A stretch of DNA of 64,000 nucleotides from Bacillota bacterium (GCA_023434365.1 JAEYSV010000039.1:40854-104853), one strand, 5' to 3'. Counted from the first letter of the stretch, positions 7,606 through 16,149 are shown. The notes: generated by a model from the letters alone, not told the origin. Numbers and translations are program-made.

Positions 7606-8619
7606 TTAGAACCAACGTCCCATTAGCTTTGCAAATGGTCGAATTTCTTCGCATAACTCTTCAAACTGAGGAAAAGTAAGAGATTGAGGACCATCGCTTA
7701 AAGCATTGTTAGGGTCTGGATGGGTTTCAATCATTAGACCATCAGCACCGGCTGCAATTGCACTTTTGGCAAGTGGAGATACATAACTACGAACTCCGGT
7801 AGCATGACTCGGGTCAACAATGACTGGAAGATGACTCTTTTTCTTTATAACACAAACGGCACTCAAATCCAAGGTGTTTCTTGTCGCAGTTTCAAAAGTT
7901 CGAATACCACGCTCACATAGAACAACATTAGGGTTTCCTTCTGCCATAATATATTCTGCCGCATTAAGCCATTCTTCAATCGTCGCTGAGAGACCACGTT
8001 TTAACAGAATAGGTAGTCCAGTTTTCCCTGCTTCTTTTAGCAAATAGAAGTTTTGCATATTACGAGCACCGATTTGTAGCATATCTACATACTTGACAGC
8101 AGATTCAATAGCGTTTAAACTAGTTACTTCACATACAACTGCGAGTCCGGTTTCATCACGGGCATCTTTCATATATCGAAGTCCTTCTTCTTCTAATCCT
8201 TGGAAGGAGTAAGGTGAGGTTCTTGGTTTGTATGCACCGCCTCGAAGTATGTTCGCACCAGCTTTTTTAATCGCATGTGCCGTCATTAAGACCTGTTCTT
8301 TACTTTCTACAGCACAAGGACCGGACATAACAACTAACTGTGAACCGCCGATAGAGGTATTTCCTACTTTAATAATACTGGATTCAGGGTGAAATTTGCG
8401 ATTGGATAATTTGTAACTTTCAGTCACTGCAACAACACGATCGACATCGGGCGCAATCTCCAGATTGTGATCCATTAATTTTGATTTGTCACCTATTACA
8501 CCGATAATCGTGACTTCTTTTCCATCAGAGACATGAGCATCTAAACCATTTTCTGCGATTATGGATAGAATATTTTGAACTGCTTCTCTTGAAGCTCCAG
8601 GTTTCATTACGATAATCAT
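7606..8619 (-). CDS. aroF: 3-deoxy-7-phosphoheptulonate (DAHP) synthase
   Basis: It joins phosphoenolpyruvate and erythrose 4-phosphate to make DAHP, the entry step of aromatic amino acid synthesis. Residues 1-70 (MIIVMKPGASREAVQNILSI...) form the ferredoxin-like N-terminal regulatory domain of Thermotoga-type I-beta enzymes. The catalytic barrel carries VMSGPCAVES, RGGAYKPRTSPYSFQGLEEE and PVIVDPSHATG. At 337 residues it matches that subclass. The N-terminal domain usually mediates tyrosine or phenylalanine inhibition. A consensus promoter and a 10-bp inverted repeat lie upstream. The symbol follows common Firmicutes usage, and aroG is equally possible. Confidence 0.93.
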   Translation of the reverse strand: MIIVMKPGASREAVQNILSIIAENGLDAHVSDGKEVTIIGVIGDKSKLMDHNLEIAPDVDRVVAVTESYKLSNRKFHPESSIIKVGNTSIGGSQLVVMSGPCAVESKEQVLMTAHAIKKAGANILRGGAYKPRTSPYSFQGLEEEGLRYMKDARDETGLAVVCEVTSLNAIESAVKYVDMLQIGARNMQNFYLLKEAGKTGLPILLKRGLSATIEEWLNAAEYIMAEGNPNVVLCERGIRTFETATRNTLDLSAVCVIKKKSHLPVIVDPSHATGVRSYVSPLAKSAIAAGADGLMIETHPDPNNALSDGPQSLTFPQFEELCEEIRPFAKLMGRWF

Positions 8620-8713
8620 TCTATTTTCTCCTCTATTTCTATGAAAGGTCTCCTAGATTCATTATTACGTTAATCGATAATATCTAGTCAAGACTTTCTT
8701 TCGTTCTAAGAAT

Positions 8714-8742
8714 ATTCTAACGACTCCCTGCACAAATGTCAA
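8714..8742 (-). promoter_or_regulatory. Sigma-A-type promoter of aroF
   Basis: On the minus strand TTGACA (8742-8737), a 17-base spacer and TAGAAT (8719-8714) form a near-perfect vegetative promoter. It would start transcription near 8707, leaving a leader of about 88 bases before aroF. Confidence 0.75.
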
Positions 8743-8746
8743 TACA

Positions 8747-8781
8747 TTAATGCGTTAAAGTGTTACAATTCAACGCATTAA
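8747..8781. promoter_or_regulatory. 10-bp inverted repeat beside the aroF promoter (operator candidate)
   Basis: TTAATGCGTT (8747-8756) and AACGCATTAA (8772-8781) are perfect inverted copies separated by 15 bases. They lie just upstream of the aroF -35 box, outside the predicted transcript. This suits a protein-binding site rather than an RNA hairpin. No regulator is identified. Confidence 0.5.
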
Positions 8782-8908
8782 AGAATATTTAATCATTGCT
8801 ATTTCGTCAAATTATATGCAATTAGTGTATAAATTGATAGTTTTCTATGCATATCTCCCTAATTTCTTAGATAATATTTATATGTATTGTATAATTTGAA
8901 TAAATAGG

Positions 8909-8937
8909 TTGTATTTTTAATATAATTTTAGTAAAAT
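8909..8937 (+). promoter_or_regulatory. Sigma-A-type promoter of the EF-G-like gene
   Basis: TTGTAT (8909-8914), a 17-base spacer and TAAAAT (8932-8937) lie about 54 bases before the ATG at 8991. The rest of the 371-base divergent region 8620-8990 holds the aroF promoter and inverted repeat, and otherwise only AT-rich sequence. Confidence 0.55.
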
Positions 8938-8990
8938 ATACACATGACACCACATGTTGGTCATAAATACAATGTATAGGAGGTAATGAT

Positions 8991-11072
8991 ATGGAGACTT
9001 ACAGTACTAATCAAATTCGTAATGTAGTCATTTTGGGGCACGGTGGCTGTGGTAAGACTACTTTAGTCGAAGCCGCGGCGCATCAGATGGGTATCACCAA
9101 AAGACAAGGACGAATCGAAGAAGGCAATACGATCAGTGATTATGACAAAGAAGAAACGAAACGCTTATTTTCAATTTCTACAACTGTAGTACCAATTGAG
9201 TGGGAAGGAACAAAAATCAATTTGTTAGATACTCCGGGCTATTTCGATTTCGTTGGTGAAGTGGAAGAAGCTTTGGGTGCAGCTGATGCAGCAGTAATTG
9301 TTATTTCAGCAAAAGCTGGCGTTGAAGTTGGCACAATGAAAGCCTGGGACTTTTGCGAAAAGTTTAAGCTGCCAAGAATTTTCTTTGTAACAGACATGGA
9401 TGATGACCATGCGAGTTTTCGACAGGTTGTTGAACAATTGATTGAACTGTATGGCAAGAGAATCGCTCCATTTCATCTTCCAATCAGAGAAAATGAAAAA
9501 TTTGTTGGGTTTGTTAATATTGTTAAGATGGCCGGCAGAAGATTTACCAACTTGAGTAATTACGAGGAATGTGAGATTCCAGAGTACTCACAGGCTAATC
9601 TGGCAAAATTCAGAGAATCATTGTTAGAAGCAGTAGCAGAAACCAATGAGGAAATGATGGATAAGTATTTTTCAGGTGAGGAATTTACGCAGGAAGAAAT
9701 CTCTCAAGCCCTAAGGGGCAATGTCATCGATGCAACCATCGTTCCGGTATTAATGGGATCGGGTCTTCATACCCAAGGAATTACGATGCTGCTTCAAGCA
9801 ATTGAGAAATATTTCCCTGCTCCAAATATATTGAAAAAATCCGGTACGATATCTGGTAAGAATGAAACCTTTGTAGCAGATTATGACGAAAAGAAACCAT
9901 TTTCTGCATACGTGTTTAAGACTATTGCTGATCCATTTATCGGAAAGTTTAATTTAGTTAAGATCTGCTCAGGAATATTGAAGTCAGATAGCGTTATCTA
10001 TAACACTGTAACAGAGACAGAAGAAAAACTTTCAAGACTCTATGTACTTCGTGGCAAAGAGCAAATAGAAGTAAAAGAATTAAAAGCAGGCGATATTGGT
10101 GCGTTAACCAAATTAAGCAACACTGCAACTGGACAGACCCTGGCTACAAAAGCAGTTCCTATTGTATATGAGGCAACACCAACGAGCAAGCCATATACGT
10201 ACCTTCGTTTTATGACGAAGAACAAAGGCGATGATGATAAAGTATCTCAGGCACTTGGAAAATTGATGGACGAAGATGTGACGTTAAAAGTAGTAAATGA
10301 TAACGAAAACCATCAAACATTGTTATATGGGATAGGAGAACAACAGCTAGATGTTATTGTTAGTAAACTCCTTTCCAAATATAAAGTAGAGATTGAGGTA
10401 ATGAAACCAAGGGTTCCATACCGTGAGACCATTCGTAAAAAAGTGCAGGTTCGTGGAAAACACAAAAAACAATCCGGTGGCCACGGTCAGTACGGTGATG
10501 TTTTAATGGATTTTGAACCACTGGGAGATGTGGAAAAAGCATTTGAATTCGAGGAAAAAGTATTTGGTGGTGCAGTTCCTCGAAACTACTTCCCTGCAGT
10601 AGAAAAAGGTTTGCAGGAAAGTGTACTAAAAGGACCATTAGCAGGATATCCTGTTGTTGGTATAAAAGCTACTTTGGTGGATGGCTCATACCATCCGGTA
10701 GACTCTTCGGAAATGGCATTTAAGATGGCAACGATTCAGGCATTCAAGCAGGCGTTTACGCAGGCAACCCCTGTATTGCTAGAGCCAATTGCCAACTTAA
10801 AAGTTGTAGTTCCAGATAAATTTACCGGTGATATCATGGGCGACCTGAATAAACGCCGTGGACGTGTGTTGGGAATGAATCCAATAGCAGGAGGCAAGCA
10901 GGAGATCGTTGCTGACTTACCATTAGGTGAACTGCATGGTTATTCTACAGACCTACGCTCCATGACCGGTGGTATCGGTGATTACTCGTATGAGTTCTCA
11001 AGATATGAACAGGCACCTCATGATGTACAGGAAAAAGTCATAGCAGAGAATGCCAAAGAAGCAGAGGAATAA
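8991..11072 (+). CDS. EF-G-like translation factor GTPase (FusA paralogue)
   Basis: The 693-residue product has the five-domain layout of elongation factor G: G domain (about 10-270), EFG II (about 300-385), then domains III, IV (PRVPYRETIRKKVQV.GKHKKQSGGHGQYGDV) and V (GDLNKRRGRVLGM). G1 is GHGGCGKT and G3 is DTPGYFDF. The G4 motif, normally NKxD, reads TDMD at residues 134-137, so guanine recognition may be altered. This and the standalone position mark it as a paralogue (EF-G2 or tetracycline-resistance-like group) rather than the main fusA of the str operon. It may act in translation stress or recycling, but that is unproven. AGGAGG precedes the ATG. Confidence 0.85.
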   Translation: METYSTNQIRNVVILGHGGCGKTTLVEAAAHQMGITKRQGRIEEGNTISDYDKEETKRLFSISTTVVPIEWEGTKINLLDTPGYFDFVGEVEEALGAADAAVIVISAKAGVEVGTMKAWDFCEKFKLPRIFFVTDMDDDHASFRQVVEQLIELYGKRIAPFHLPIRENEKFVGFVNIVKMAGRRFTNLSNYEECEIPEYSQANLAKFRESLLEAVAETNEEMMDKYFSGEEFTQEEISQALRGNVIDATIVPVLMGSGLHTQGITMLLQAIEKYFPAPNILKKSGTISGKNETFVADYDEKKPFSAYVFKTIADPFIGKFNLVKICSGILKSDSVIYNTVTETEEKLSRLYVLRGKEQIEVKELKAGDIGALTKLSNTATGQTLATKAVPIVYEATPTSKPYTYLRFMTKNKGDDDKVSQALGKLMDEDVTLKVVNDNENHQTLLYGIGEQQLDVIVSKLLSKYKVEIEVMKPRVPYRETIRKKVQVRGKHKKQSGGHGQYGDVLMDFEPLGDVEKAFEFEEKVFGGAVPRNYFPAVEKGLQESVLKGPLAGYPVVGIKATLVDGSYHPVDSSEMAFKMATIQAFKQAFTQATPVLLEPIANLKVVVPDKFTGDIMGDLNKRRGRVLGMNPIAGGKQEIVADLPLGELHGYSTDLRSMTGGIGDYSYEFSRYEQAPHDVQEKVIAENAKEAEE

Positions 11073-11197
11073 TCTTTCTTGGGGGAGAGGATTATTGGCC
11101 CGTCAAAGACGCGGGGTGTGTTTTAAGAGTATTTATAATGTATAGGGCCTTGACCTATACAATAAAGACTTCATCGCATCAGTAGAGGAGAACGAAT

Positions 11198-11248
11198 AAG
11201 GTAACTGGAATCAATCTTAGTAGAAGTGAGATTGCAGTTACCTTTTTT
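11198..11248 (+). terminator. Terminator after the EF-G-like gene
   Basis: AAGGTAACTG and CAGTTACCTT form a 10-bp stem around a partly paired inner stem (ATCTTAGTAGAAGTGAGAT region), followed by a T run. A second small hairpin, TGTATAGG/CCTATACA, lies at 11139-11161. Nothing else is recognised between 11073 and the uppP start. Confidence 0.75.
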
Positions 11249-11372
11249 CGTGGAAAAATGAGGTTCTTCTTAGGTATTATTTCGTATCATTAAGAAAATC
11301 TTTAGTTGTAAAATAAATAAGAATCACTTACAATGAATAGCATAGAATTGGTAAATGAGAAGGAGTATTGGT

Positions 11373-12203
11373 ATGGGCTTAATTGTAGTATTAATTACGT
11401 TGTTGTTTGGACTCATCGAAGGAATCACAGAATGGCTCCCTGTCAGCAGTACGGGACATATGATTCTAGTTGAAGAATTCATTAAATTAAGTAAGTATAG
11501 TATATTTGAGGAAGAATTCGTAGAAGTTTTTCTTGTGGTAATTCAATTGGGAGCGATACTAGCGGTCGCATTGTCATTTTTTAAAAAATTGTTTCCATTT
11601 GATTTGAAAGCAAAGAAAAAAGTAGACTTAGATAAATTTAATCTCTGGGGAAAAATTATCGTAGCTAGTTTACCAGCAGCTTTAATTGGCATTCCTTTCG
11701 AAGATAAAATAGATGAAATGTTTTTTAATTTTCAAACAGTTGCCGTTACATTAATCGTCTACGGTATTTTATTTATTGTGATTGAAAACTGGAATAAAGG
11801 AAAAACTCCTAAGTATGGTGAACTAAAAGATATTACATACCTAACAGCATTGTTGATTGGTGTCTTTCAGTTAATGTCATTAATTCCAGGAACATCTCGT
11901 TCGGGTGCAACGATTGTTGGTGCCTTATTACTTGGAGTATCTAGATTAGCGGCCACAGAATTTACTTTCTTTTTGGCAATCCCTGCAATGGCTGGAGCAA
12001 GCCTGATCAAATTGGTTAAGCATGGTTTTGGTTTTTCAATTGACCAATACATGATTCTGATTCTTGGAATGCTGTCAGCATTTGTGGTATCTATTATAGT
12101 TATTAAATTTTTAGTAAGCTATATTAAAAAGCATGATTTCAAAGTATTCGGATATTACCGAATTATTCTTGGTGTTGTATTAATAGCGTATATGTTATTA
12201 TAA
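11373..12203 (+). CDS. uppP: Undecaprenyl-diphosphatase UppP (BacA)
   Basis: This integral membrane enzyme dephosphorylates undecaprenyl pyrophosphate, recycling the lipid carrier for peptidoglycan; extra activity confers bacitracin tolerance. The two family signatures are present: GLIEGITEWLPVSSTGHMIL near the N-terminus and LIPGTSRSGATIVGALLLG in the middle, among about eight hydrophobic segments. A frame-open ATG at 11355 lies upstream of the AAGGAG ribosome site. The ATG at 11373 follows that site with normal spacing and gives 276 residues, a typical length. It stands alone between terminator-bounded genes. Confidence 0.95.
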   Translation: MGLIVVLITLLFGLIEGITEWLPVSSTGHMILVEEFIKLSKYSIFEEEFVEVFLVVIQLGAILAVALSFFKKLFPFDLKAKKKVDLDKFNLWGKIIVASLPAALIGIPFEDKIDEMFFNFQTVAVTLIVYGILFIVIENWNKGKTPKYGELKDITYLTALLIGVFQLMSLIPGTSRSGATIVGALLLGVSRLAATEFTFFLAIPAMAGASLIKLVKHGFGFSIDQYMILILGMLSAFVVSIIVIKFLVSYIKKHDFKVFGYYRIILGVVLIAYMLL

Positions 12204-12331
12204 TAGAATTGAAAATTAACTCAAAAGATAAATTGATTAATAGACATTAAACAAAAGATAAATTAATAGAATAAATTCATTGTGATAGTAAGGAGGAAAT
12301 TGTAATCTAGGTTCGATTACAAGAGAAAGCG

Positions 12332-12856
12332 ATGTTACAAATGTTTTATCCAGATGAATGTGTGAAATCCACATATTCGATTGATTTTGAAAAATTATAT
12401 AGCGAGGGTTATCGTGGATTATTATTTGATATTGATAATACGTTAGTTGAGCACGGTGCAGATGCGTCGCCTCGCGCGATTAAATTATTTGAACGTTTAA
12501 AAAAGCTCGGGTTTGAAATTTGCCTGATTTCGAATAATAAAATAGAACGAGTAAAACGTTTCAATCGGGATGTAAAAGTAAAATATATTTGCAATGCAAG
12601 AAAGCCTGCAAAAGCCAATTACTATAAAGCCATGTCTTTAATGAATACCACTTTGACGAACACCGTTTTTGTTGGCGACCAGCTTTTTACCGACGTCTAT
12701 GGTGCAAAACGAATTGGAATGCGTAATATTTTAGTGAAGCCAATCAATAAAAAGGAAGAAATTCAGATTGTATTAAAACGGTATTTGGAAAAAGTCGTGA
12801 TGTACTTTTACGAAAAACATTTACAATCAAAGAAGGAATCAAATTTTGAAAAATAA
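12332..12856 (+). CDS. YqeG-family HAD-superfamily (IIIA) phosphatase
   Basis: The 174-residue product is a haloacid-dehalogenase-fold phosphatase of the YqeG family. The nucleophile motif is GLLFDIDNTLVEHG (about residues 29-42). The motif II region is ICLISNN, and the acidic motif is VFVGDQLFTDVYGAKRIG. In Bacillus, yqeG sits beside yqeH and aroE, and related proteins act on phosphatidylglycerophosphate in other lineages. The substrate here is unknown. The start has only a weak AGAGAAAG site; a better AGGAGG at 12291 leads into a TTG directly followed by a stop. The 3' end overlaps aroK by 11 bases, implying coupled translation. Confidence 0.85.
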   Translation: MLQMFYPDECVKSTYSIDFEKLYSEGYRGLLFDIDNTLVEHGADASPRAIKLFERLKKLGFEICLISNNKIERVKRFNRDVKVKYICNARKPAKANYYKAMSLMNTTLTNTVFVGDQLFTDVYGAKRIGMRNILVKPINKKEEIQIVLKRYLEKVVMYFYEKHLQSKKESNFEK

Positions 12857-13364
12857 CATTATTCTAATTGGTTTTATGGGAAGTGGCAAAACAACAATCG
12901 GAAAACGATTAGCGCAAATATTAGAGTATCAGTTTATAGATACCGATGCCTATATTGAGCAGCAAATGAATCTGACGGTAAAAGAGATATTTACCATGCA
13001 CTCAGAAGAATATTTTCGTAGGCTAGAAACCGAAACTATTAAAGAATTAAAGAATAACACAACAAACACAATCATTGCTACTGGAGGAGGACTTGCATTA
13101 AGAGAAGAGAACGCCTTGTTATTAAAACAACTGGGCATGGTCATTTTCTTACAAGTAGGAAAGGATGAAGTTCTTAACCGATTGTCCTCAGACACAACCA
13201 GGCCGCTTCTTCAAGGGGAGAATGTAGAGCAAAAGGTAGCCGAGCTGCTAGCATATCGCAATCCCAAATATAGCGTGGCAGCGGACTATATTATATGTGT
13301 AGATGGAAGAAGTAAAGAGCAGATAATAAGTGAAGTGCAAAAATTGTTGAAAAAGCAATTATGA
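12846..13364 (+). CDS. aroK: Shikimate kinase
   Basis: It phosphorylates shikimate at the 3-hydroxyl with ATP, the fifth shikimate step. The P-loop GFMGSGKTTIGKRL spans about residues 8-21. FIDTDAYIEQ holds the substrate aspartate, YFRRLETETI the conserved arginine, ATGGGLALREEN the glycine-rich substrate loop, and TTRPLLQ the lid arginine. At 172 residues it is of normal length. The start is a TTG overlapping the end of yqeG, with AAGGA upstream, so translation is probably coupled. It supplies AroA, encoded about 7 kb away on the other strand. Confidence 0.93.
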   Translation: MKNNIILIGFMGSGKTTIGKRLAQILEYQFIDTDAYIEQQMNLTVKEIFTMHSEEYFRRLETETIKELKNNTTNTIIATGGGLALREENALLLKQLGMVIFLQVGKDEVLNRLSSDTTRPLLQGENVEQKVAELLAYRNPKYSVAADYIICVDGRSKEQIISEVQKLLKKQL

Positions 13365-13377
13365 GAAAAAATAATAG

Positions 13378-13406
13378 TTGAAAATTTAGTTACGTTATTA
13401 TAAACT
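13378..13406 (+). promoter_or_regulatory. Candidate promoter of efp
   Basis: TTGAAA (13378-13383), 17 bases, then TAAACT (13401-13406), just after aroK and about 34 bases before the efp start. It is a moderate match to the vegetative consensus. Confidence 0.45.
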
Positions 13407-13439
13407 ATAGAAAGTGAAAGTTAAGGAGGAATTTTTTGT

Positions 13440-13997
13440 ATGGTATCAGCAGGCGATTTTAGAAATGGCTTGACAATAGAGTTTGATAACAGTGTATATC
13501 AGATTATTGAGTTCCAGCATGTAAAACCAGGAAAAGGTGCTGCGTTTGTTAGAACAAAATTAAGAGATATTAAAAATGGTGGGGTAGTGGAAAAAACATT
13601 CAGACCAACTGAAAAATGTCCACAGGCTCATATTGAAAAATCTGATAAACAATATTTATATAATGATGGTGAATTATATCACTTCATGGATGTAGATACT
13701 TATGATCAGTTCGCATTAACTGAAGATGCAATTGGTGATGCATTAAAATTCGTAAAAGAAAACGATATGGTTAAAATGCTTGCTCATAATGGCAATATTT
13801 TCGCAATTGAACCACCTATGTTTGCAGATTTAGTAATAACTGATACAGAACCAGGCTTCAAAGGCGATACTGCAACAGGCGCAACAAAACCAGCTGTAGT
13901 TGAAACAGGAGCAACTGTATACGTACCATTATTCGTAGAACAAGGCGACAAAATTCAGATTGACACCAGAACCGGTAGCTACCTGAAACGTGTATAA
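13440..13997 (+). CDS. efp: Translation elongation factor P
   Basis: EF-P enters the ribosomal E site and relieves stalling at polyproline runs. The 185-residue product has the three-domain layout: the N-terminal KOW-like domain starts MVSAGDFRNGLTIEFD, and the loop VKPGKGAAFVRTKLR has its tip lysine at K32, the residue modified in other Firmicutes. The C-terminal OB domain ends DTRTGSYLKRV. AAGGAGGA lies in front of the ATG. In Bacillus efp is immediately upstream of spoIIIA; here the same order is kept but three genes lie between. A strong terminator follows. Confidence 0.97.
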   Translation: MVSAGDFRNGLTIEFDNSVYQIIEFQHVKPGKGAAFVRTKLRDIKNGGVVEKTFRPTEKCPQAHIEKSDKQYLYNDGELYHFMDVDTYDQFALTEDAIGDALKFVKENDMVKMLAHNGNIFAIEPPMFADLVITDTEPGFKGDTATGATKPAVVETGATVYVPLFVEQGDKIQIDTRTGSYLKRV

Positions 13998-14060
13998 TAA
14001 ACTCAAGGGCGACACACAAAAAAGTGCGGTAGCGTATAAAATTATATGTCTAAAGTAAAA

Positions 14061-14115
14061 AAACCACCTTCTTGATAAGAAATATATAAAATCTTATCAA
14101 GAAGGTGGTTTTTTA
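14061..14115. terminator. Terminator after efp (bidirectional form)
   Basis: A 20-bp perfect stem starting AAACCACCTTCTTGATAAGA, an 11-base loop, the complementary arm, then T residues. An A-rich run in front means it could work in both directions. Confidence 0.9.
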
Positions 14116-14479
14116 TTTGATTAATTCACTGGAATTGCTTGTCTTGTAAACCTAAATTACCGTCTCATATTTGGAGATATTATGTCAATGTTTGCACTTG
14201 CAGTTTATGTGTATTACTGGTAAAATATTCTATGTAAGTAGAACGTTTATATGATATAAAAAATGCTCCGCGAGGATCGCACTGCGGCGGAAATGAATTC
14301 TTGCTATGTAATAAGGTTTTTTAGGGATAACACTAGATATTGGTTTAGGCTAAACGGTTAGTTTATATCCATAGCCTATGGTGTCCCTTTAGAATAAACT
14401 TAAGATGAATGAGATGGTGTGCATTCAGTAAATTATAACAAATGATAAAAATACATACATACAAAATACTAATAGTTTT
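14116..14479. other. AT-rich intergenic region with one hairpin-family remnant
   Basis: No gene is recognised here. At about 14254-14290 it contains GATATAAAAAATGCTCCGCG followed by AGGATCGCACTGCGGCGG. This resembles the start of the nested-hairpin element at 45.46 kb and appears to be a shortened copy. The rest is AT-rich and unassigned. Confidence 0.55.
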
Positions 14480-15145
14480 ATGCTTTTATCATATGATCCT
14501 ATTTATCAAATGAACCAGAGTATTACAACATGGGCAAATTCTCTATGCCGCTCTTCAAAATATGGATTACCAATGGAATCAAAAACTAATTGGTATACTG
14601 GGCTAAGCGATGTCGAAATCCTAGCACGTTTAATATATGCAGAAAATGCCTCAAACCAAATAGATCAAATAGCAATTACTTGGGTATTGTTAAATCGGTA
14701 TCATAATGCGAATTATCCCAACACATTTAGAGGAGTTGCAACTCAGAAAAGCCAATTTTCTACAATCTCAGGAACTGGTTCAAGTCTAGCTAGAAATCCA
14801 GGCTCGTATCCCACAACATGGTATCATGCTACATGGTTAGCTTGCGCTTTATTATCAACCAATAATAAATCAAATTGTCAGGAGTTATTTGGAAAACCGC
14901 AAGGTATTGCAGGGCAACATTATTTTAGAGGCATTTCATCTTTTGTTAATAATATAGCAAACTCTACTAGTGGTGCTAATTGCATATTATTTGGAACTAA
15001 AAAAAGCAGATTGAAGAATGTAGTTATAGTAAATAAAGATAATATTAATAAAAGTCTTGTAGTGAATGCTACCAGGATAAAGCAAATAAAAGATATTAAA
15101 GCTAAATACGGTAATCAATATAACGTATTCTTTAGTTATGAATAA
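14480..15145 (+). CDS. SleB-like cell wall hydrolase domain protein
   Basis: The core, from LSDVEILARLIYAENA through TWVLLNRYHNANYPNTFRGVATQKSQFS, matches the catalytic domain of SleB/CwlJ hydrolases, lytic enzymes acting on spore cortex or cell wall peptidoglycan. The glutamate in YAENA aligns with the predicted catalytic residue in FTEAGFES of the larger hydrolase at 31585. At 221 residues, the N-terminal 40 show no signal peptide and the first ATG has no clear ribosome site. It could therefore be cytoplasmic, need another start, or be a decaying copy. The frame is open from about 14432 but has no better ATG. A lipoprotein gene follows 82 bases later. Confidence 0.65.
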   Translation: MLLSYDPIYQMNQSITTWANSLCRSSKYGLPMESKTNWYTGLSDVEILARLIYAENASNQIDQIAITWVLLNRYHNANYPNTFRGVATQKSQFSTISGTGSSLARNPGSYPTTWYHATWLACALLSTNNKSNCQELFGKPQGIAGQHYFRGISSFVNNIANSTSGANCILFGTKKSRLKNVVIVNKDNINKSLVVNATRIKQIKDIKAKYGNQYNVFFSYE

Positions 15146-15227
15146 TTTGGATGCAATCTCGGATGTGCAATATAGTCATTTAAAATATTACGCAATTCCA
15201 AACGAAGAGAAAGGAATGAATTAAATT

Positions 15228-15851
15228 ATGAAAAAAGATAGATTAAAAGGCTTTGTGCTTGTTGCATATTTATTATTGCTTACTAGTTGTGGTAATAAGC
15301 AGCCTGAACAACAAGCTGTATCAACTGGTAATCCTACACAACCAACCCAGAGTACATCATCTCCCACACCACAAGTATCAACTGATGTAGAAGATGATTA
15401 TGATGATGTTATGATCTATTTAAAAGAGCTTAAGAAAAACATTTTACCTGAAAAAATTCAGCTTACGGAAAATGGGAATATGAATCCTAGTATCGAAGAC
15501 TTTCAAATAAAAACGAAAAAATACATTACATTCTTAATAGAAGACTATTTTACTAATAGTAAAGAGAAAAGTGCTAAAGTTAAAGTAGGTGCTCTACGCG
15601 AGGATACCACACCGGATTCATATTTAGCAGATTTTGAGGTTATATATGACACTGGCAAGGTTTATTCTGGTGGTTTAACCTATGCTATATGTTTTCAGGA
15701 ATATACAAAGGAGAATGGTCCCTATGGAGTAATAAGTATGGATTATGAAGGTAAGTTGTATCCATTAGGAGACGAAGATGAAATAAAAGAAAATTATAGA
15801 TTATTTGAAGAAAGTATTGTTTTGGAATTTGAAGTAAAAAAAGAACAATGA
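15228..15851 (+). CDS. Predicted lipoprotein of unknown function
   Basis: The 207-residue product starts with a lipoprotein signal peptide: MKKDRLKG, a hydrophobic stretch, then the lipobox LLTSC with the lipidated cysteine at about residue 21. A low-complexity linker rich in T, P, Q and S (residues 23-50) leads into a soluble domain of about 150 residues with alternating K/E-rich helices and strands. I do not recognise the domain. GAAAGGA lies about 12 bases before the ATG. It should sit on the outer face of the membrane. It follows the SleB-like gene and is closed by its own terminator. Confidence 0.75.
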   Translation: MKKDRLKGFVLVAYLLLLTSCGNKQPEQQAVSTGNPTQPTQSTSSPTPQVSTDVEDDYDDVMIYLKELKKNILPEKIQLTENGNMNPSIEDFQIKTKKYITFLIEDYFTNSKEKSAKVKVGALREDTTPDSYLADFEVIYDTGKVYSGGLTYAICFQEYTKENGPYGVISMDYEGKLYPLGDEDEIKENYRLFEESIVLEFEVKKEQ

Positions 15852-15891
15852 TATTATGAGTAAATAGTGTAAAAATCTTGTATCCCAGATA

Positions 15892-15954
15892 AAAAGTGGT
15901 TCTTTTCTGGTAAGAAGGGAGATACGTATTCTTATTCAGAAAGGAACCATTTTT
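15892..15954 (+). terminator. Terminator after the lipoprotein gene
   Basis: AAAAGTGGTTCTTTTCTG pairs with CAGAAAGGAACCATTTTT (two G-U pairs) around an inner GTAAGAA/TTCTTAT stem, ending in T residues. Confidence 0.7.
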
Positions 15955-16149
15955 ATGTCGATTGTAAAAAATTAATAACGACACGTAATCTCAGAAAACA
16001 TCATTATTTCCATAGGATACTTCAAAAATGAAAAGATGGATAGGGTTTGTTTCAAGCTGATTTCGTACCATAGCCCATTATCAAACATGTCCTCCATTCC
16101 GCTTCTTATGCAGCCCAATTGTTCGAAAGATAATCATTTTAGCAGCATT
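15955..16149. other. Intergenic stretch without recognised content
   Basis: Between the lipoprotein terminator and the purine repeat tract I see no gene, RNA or clear regulatory signal. Short frames here have no ribosome sites. Confidence 0.4.

Noticed and set aside
11139..11161. TGTATAGG/CCTATACA hairpin after the EF-G-like gene
   Set aside because: Small, with no T run, and just ahead of a stronger terminator. A TGTATAGG also precedes the gene start, but this looks like coincidence.
11073..11200. Possible riboswitch before uppP
   Set aside because: A few purine-rich phrases resemble known aptamer motifs, but no class core could be matched and uppP starts well after the terminator.
14330..14400. 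Weak inverted repeats (GGGATAACAC ... GTGTCCC)
   Set aside because: Arms have several mismatches and no context supports a terminator or regulatory role.
15685..15984. 99-codon minus-strand frame over the lipoprotein 3' end
   Set aside because: It overlaps the lipoprotein gene and its terminator, has no ribosome site and an implausible composition (runs of L, H and Y).
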